From positions 1,546-16,138 of the forward strand of contig CALRFC010000011.1 in assembly GCA_943356395.1 (NCBI GenBank): a stretch of 14,593 nucleotides of DNA, in the 5' to 3' direction. Origin of the DNA: Candidatus Nomurabacteria bacterium. Lineage in GTDB: Bacteria; Patescibacteriota; Minisyncoccia; Phycocordibacterales; UBA9973. Position 1 is the stretch's first letter, and the number at the start of each line of letters is the position of its first letter. A program made the position numbers and the translations under genes. This document shows positions 11,640-14,593 of the stretch, one piece after another. Under the pieces are notes generated by a model. That model had not been told where the DNA came from and made no database searches. It was given only the letters and a program-made list of their open reading frames with translations.

Positions 11640-14593
11640 ATGCCTACAGCAACAAAGCGCGAGAAAAAATATTTCTCGAAGTACAAGAAGCCGCTCGTGC
11701 CGTTCCCTGATCTTCTGGAAACGCAGATGGCTTCGTTCACGCAGTTCATCGAGAAGAAGTTGGCGGATGTCTTCAAAGAATTCTCGCCGATCAACGACTA
11801 CTCGGGAAAAAAGTTTCAGCTCGAATTCCTCTCCATCTCTTTGGGCGAGCCGAAGCACGATGAATTGTATGTGAAGGCCAACAAGCTCACTTACGAAGCG
11901 CAATTGAAAGCGCGGGTCAAGCTCACAAACAAAATGCCGGGCGGCGGCGTGAAAGAACAGGAAATCTTCATGGCCGAAATGCCGCTCATGACGGCGCACG
12001 GGACATTCATCATCAACGGCGTCGAACGCGTCATCGTGCCCCAGCTCATACGCTCATTCGGAGTGTTTTTCGTCGATCTCGAAGTCAAAGGAAAGAAGCT
12101 CTTCGGCGGAAAGATAATTCCGGCCCGCGGCGTTTGGATCGAAATCGAAACCGATTCCGACGGCGTGCTTCAAGTGCGCATCGACAAGAAGCGCAAATTT
12201 CCGGTCACCAGCCTCTTGCGCGTGCTCGGATTTTCCGACGACGCATCCATGCTCGGGGCTTTCTCGAGCGAAGAATTCCGCGCGAATATCAAGCACACGC
12301 TCGAAAAAGATCCGGCAAAAAATCTGACTGATTCATATTTGGAAATCTACAAGCGTTTGCGCGACGGCGATCTTGCCACGGCGGAAAACGCAAAAGACTT
12401 CATCAATAATCTTTTCGGAAGCGACCGCTACGACCTCTCGCCGGTCGGCCGTTTCCGCTTCAATAAGCGCTTTTCTCTCCCGATGACGGAAAAAGAGCTG
12501 GAACGCCACACGCTCTCGAAAGACGATCTCGTGCTCATCATCGAAAATATAATCCGCCTCAACACGACTCCGGGCGCGCAGGCCGACGACATCGACCACT
12601 TGGGACAGCGCCGCGTGCGCTTCGTCGGAGAGATGCTCGAGCAGAAAGTGCGCGTTGGCATGACGCAGATAAAAAGAAATGTGCAAGACCGCATGTCTAC
12701 GATCGATGTTTCGCAGGCGCTTCCTATAGCGATCATCAACCAGCGTCCGCTTCAGGCCCGCATCAAGGAATTCTTCACCACCAACCAACTCTCGCAATTC
12801 ATGAATCAGGAAAATGTGCTCGCCGAACTCGAACACATGCGCATTTTCTCGGCACTCGGTCCGGGCGGCCTCACGCGCGAGCGCGCGGGGCTCGAAGTCC
12901 GCGATGTGCACACTTCGCACTACGGCCGCGTCTGTCCGATTCACACGCCGGAAGGTCCGAACATCGGTCTCATTCTTCACATGGCGACTTATGCGCGGGT
13001 GAACGATTTCGGCATCATCGAAACGCCGTATGTGAAAGTCAAGAACGGAAAGATCACGGAAGAAGTGGTCTATATGAACGCGCTCGAGGAAGAGCGCTAC
13101 AAGATCGCGCACGGCGGCGTATCGTACGATGAAAAAAGCCACTTGCTCGACGAAATGATCGAAGCGCGCGTCAACGCGAAGCCCGGACTCGTTCCGCGGG
13201 ACGAAATCGAATTCATCGATGTCGCGACCAATCAGGCGTTTTCCGTCGCGACTTCCACGATTCCGTTCCTCGAGCACAACGATGCCAACCGCGCCTTGAT
13301 GGGATCGAACATGCAGAAGCAGGCGATGGCTTGCGTCATTCCCGAAGCGCCCCTGGTCGCTACCGGCATGGAAGAGCTCGCGTCGCGATATTCCGGACGG
13401 CTCGTCGTCGCGAAGAATGACGGGGTCGTTTCCTACGCCGACGCGCAGAAAATAATAATCGAGACGAATAAAGGCAAAGACGACACCTACGATCTGGTGA
13501 CTTTCATGCGGAGCAACAACTACAGCATGTTCCACCAGCGCCCCGCTGTTTCTCTGGGCGACAAAGTCAAGAAAGGCCAGATCATCGCCGACAATTCCAC
13601 GACCGACGGCGGGCAGATCGCGCTCGGGCAGAATACGCTCGTGGCGTTCATGTCGTGGAACGGTCAGAACTATGAAGACGCGATCATCCTCTCCGAGCGT
13701 CTCGTCAAGAACAGTAAATTCACGAATGTTTTCATCGAAGAATACATCGCGACCGTGCGCGACACGAAGCTCGGACCCGAAATAACGACCCGCGACATCC
13801 CGAATGTCGGCGAGAACAAATTGAAAGACTTGGACGAAGAAGGAATCATCCGCATCGGCGCCGAAGTCCGTGAGAATGACATTCTTGTCGGCAAAATCAC
13901 TCCGAAAGGCGAGACCGAACTCACGCCGGAAGAGCGACTCCTCCGCTCGATTTTTGCGGAGAAAGCCCGCGATGTGAAAGACACATCCATGCGTCTTGAA
14001 CACGGCAAGCGCGGACGCGTAATCGGCATCAAGATTTTCTCGCGCGAAGAAGGCCATCAGCTCGAATCCGGCATCTTGAAGAAGATCGTCGTTGAAGTCG
14101 CGCAAGTCCGCAATATCTCCGTCGGCGACAAGCTCGCGGGACGCCACGGCAACAAAGGCGTCATCTCCATCGTGCTTCCGGAAGAAGACATGCCGTACAT
14201 GGCGGACGGTACGCCTGTCGATATGATCCTGACTCCGCTCGGCGTTCCGTCCCGTATGAACTTGGGACAGATTTTGGAACTCCACCTCGGTTTGGCGGCC
14301 AATACGCTCGGCTATCAGGCGATCGTTCCGCCGTTTTCCGGCGCGACGGACGAAGAAATCCGTTCCGAATTGAAGAGCGCGGGATTTCCGGAAACCGGAC
14401 GCATCAAGCTCTTTGACGGACGCACCGGCGAATCATTCGAACAAGACATTGCCGTCGGCTACATGTACATGCTGAAACTCCACCACATGGTTGAAGACAA
14501 GATTCACATGCGCTCGATCGGGCCGTACTCGCTCATCACCCAGCAGCCGCTCGGCGGAAAAGCCCAAGGCGGAGGCCAGCGCTTCGGCGAAAT
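11640..14593 (+). CDS. rpoB: DNA-directed RNA polymerase subunit beta, cut by the window edge
   Basis: 984 codons are visible; the end is missing just after GGKAQGGGQRFGE, so perhaps 80-100 residues remain. It would be about 1,070-1,100 residues, well short of E. coli's 1,342, reflecting missing lineage-specific insertions. The N-terminus (KPLVPFPDLLETQMASFTQFIE) matches bacterial beta. The rifampicin region is at 378-410 (QLSQFMNQENVLAELEHMR, then FSALGPGGLTRERAG), followed by EVRDVHTSHYGRVCPIHTPEGPNIGL and the catalytic-site segment GDKLAGRHGNKGVIS with DMPYMADGTPVD and LGVPSRMNLGQ. Role: catalytic core of transcription with beta-prime, probably encoded just beyond the edge. Substitutions at rifampicin-contact positions include N389, A395 and I402. 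The start at 11640 (MPTATKREKKYF) has no Shine-Dalgarno. The gene has its own strong promoter and leader and is not joined to rplJ/rplL here. Confidence 0.98.
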   Translation, partial: MPTATKREKKYFSKYKKPLVPFPDLLETQMASFTQFIEKKLADVFKEFSPINDYSGKKFQLEFLSISLGEPKHDELYVKANKLTYEAQLKARVKLTNKMPGGGVKEQEIFMAEMPLMTAHGTFIINGVERVIVPQLIRSFGVFFVDLEVKGKKLFGGKIIPARGVWIEIETDSDGVLQVRIDKKRKFPVTSLLRVLGFSDDASMLGAFSSEEFRANIKHTLEKDPAKNLTDSYLEIYKRLRDGDLATAENAKDFINNLFGSDRYDLSPVGRFRFNKRFSLPMTEKELERHTLSKDDLVLIIENIIRLNTTPGAQADDIDHLGQRRVRFVGEMLEQKVRVGMTQIKRNVQDRMSTIDVSQALPIAIINQRPLQARIKEFFTTNQLSQFMNQENVLAELEHMRIFSALGPGGLTRERAGLEVRDVHTSHYGRVCPIHTPEGPNIGLILHMATYARVNDFGIIETPYVKVKNGKITEEVVYMNALEEERYKIAHGGVSYDEKSHLLDEMIEARVNAKPGLVPRDEIEFIDVATNQAFSVATSTIPFLEHNDANRALMGSNMQKQAMACVIPEAPLVATGMEELASRYSGRLVVAKNDGVVSYADAQKIIIETNKGKDDTYDLVTFMRSNNYSMFHQRPAVSLGDKVKKGQIIADNSTTDGGQIALGQNTLVAFMSWNGQNYEDAIILSERLVKNSKFTNVFIEEYIATVRDTKLGPEITTRDIPNVGENKLKDLDEEGIIRIGAEVRENDILVGKITPKGETELTPEERLLRSIFAEKARDVKDTSMRLEHGKRGRVIGIKIFSREEGHQLESGILKKIVVEVAQVRNISVGDKLAGRHGNKGVISIVLPEEDMPYMADGTPVDMILTPLGVPSRMNLGQILELHLGLAANTLGYQAIVPPFSGATDEEIRSELKSAGFPETGRIKLFDGRTGESFEQDIAVGYMYMLKLHHMVEDKIHMRSIGPYSLITQQPLGGKAQGGGQRFGE

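Noticed and set aside
12333..14285. 650-codon open frame on the minus strand
   Set aside because: It is exactly antisense to conserved rpoB, has an Arg/Asp/His-heavy composition with no family motifs, and is explained by the codon bias of rpoB.

Overview
The window looks like a chromosomal segment of a Candidate Phyla Radiation (Patescibacteria) bacterium, most likely Parcubacteria. This is inferred from small single-gene transcription units with their own promoters and terminators, almost no Shine-Dalgarno sequences, several leaderless-looking starts, an S16/KhpA/TrmD cluster without rimM or rplS, a free-standing S23-type four-helix-bundle gene, and an RpoB without the large E. coli insertions. 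UGA ends several genes here, so the UGA-to-glycine code of some CPR lineages is not in use. No tRNA, rRNA or CRISPR was seen.

Region 1 (1-4543) is cell-envelope and accessory. It holds a cut-off polysaccharide deacetylase (minus), a multi-pass membrane protein of unknown role (plus), an S23-like four-helix-bundle gene embedded in octamer repeats and hairpins (minus), and a large envelope protein (minus). That protein fuses an L,D-transpeptidase-like domain, a D-Ala-D-Ala carboxypeptidase-like domain and a CapA-like metallophosphatase domain. Region 2 (4602-8697) is RNA and translation: RNase R (minus), a 75-residue His-rich small protein, then rpsP, khpA and trmD, each with its own promoter or terminator. 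Six short tracts with a strict 7-bp period lie between 7221 and 8274, one of them inside trmD.

Region 3 (8698-11177) is an unfamiliar three-gene module: two unknown genes (one plus, one minus) and a ParB-like DNA-binding protein with a Cys/His-rich insertion. Two related palindromes with a CACGA(T/C)CGTG core sit upstream of its promoters, each ending exactly 75 nt before a start codon. This is the best candidate for an undescribed regulatory system: the ParB-like protein may bind both palindromes and control all three genes.

Region 4 (11178-14593) is a long non-coding stretch with a MITE-like inverted-repeat element, a strong promoter and a leader of about 270 nt, followed by rpoB, which runs off the right edge and carries natural substitutions at rifampicin-contact positions.
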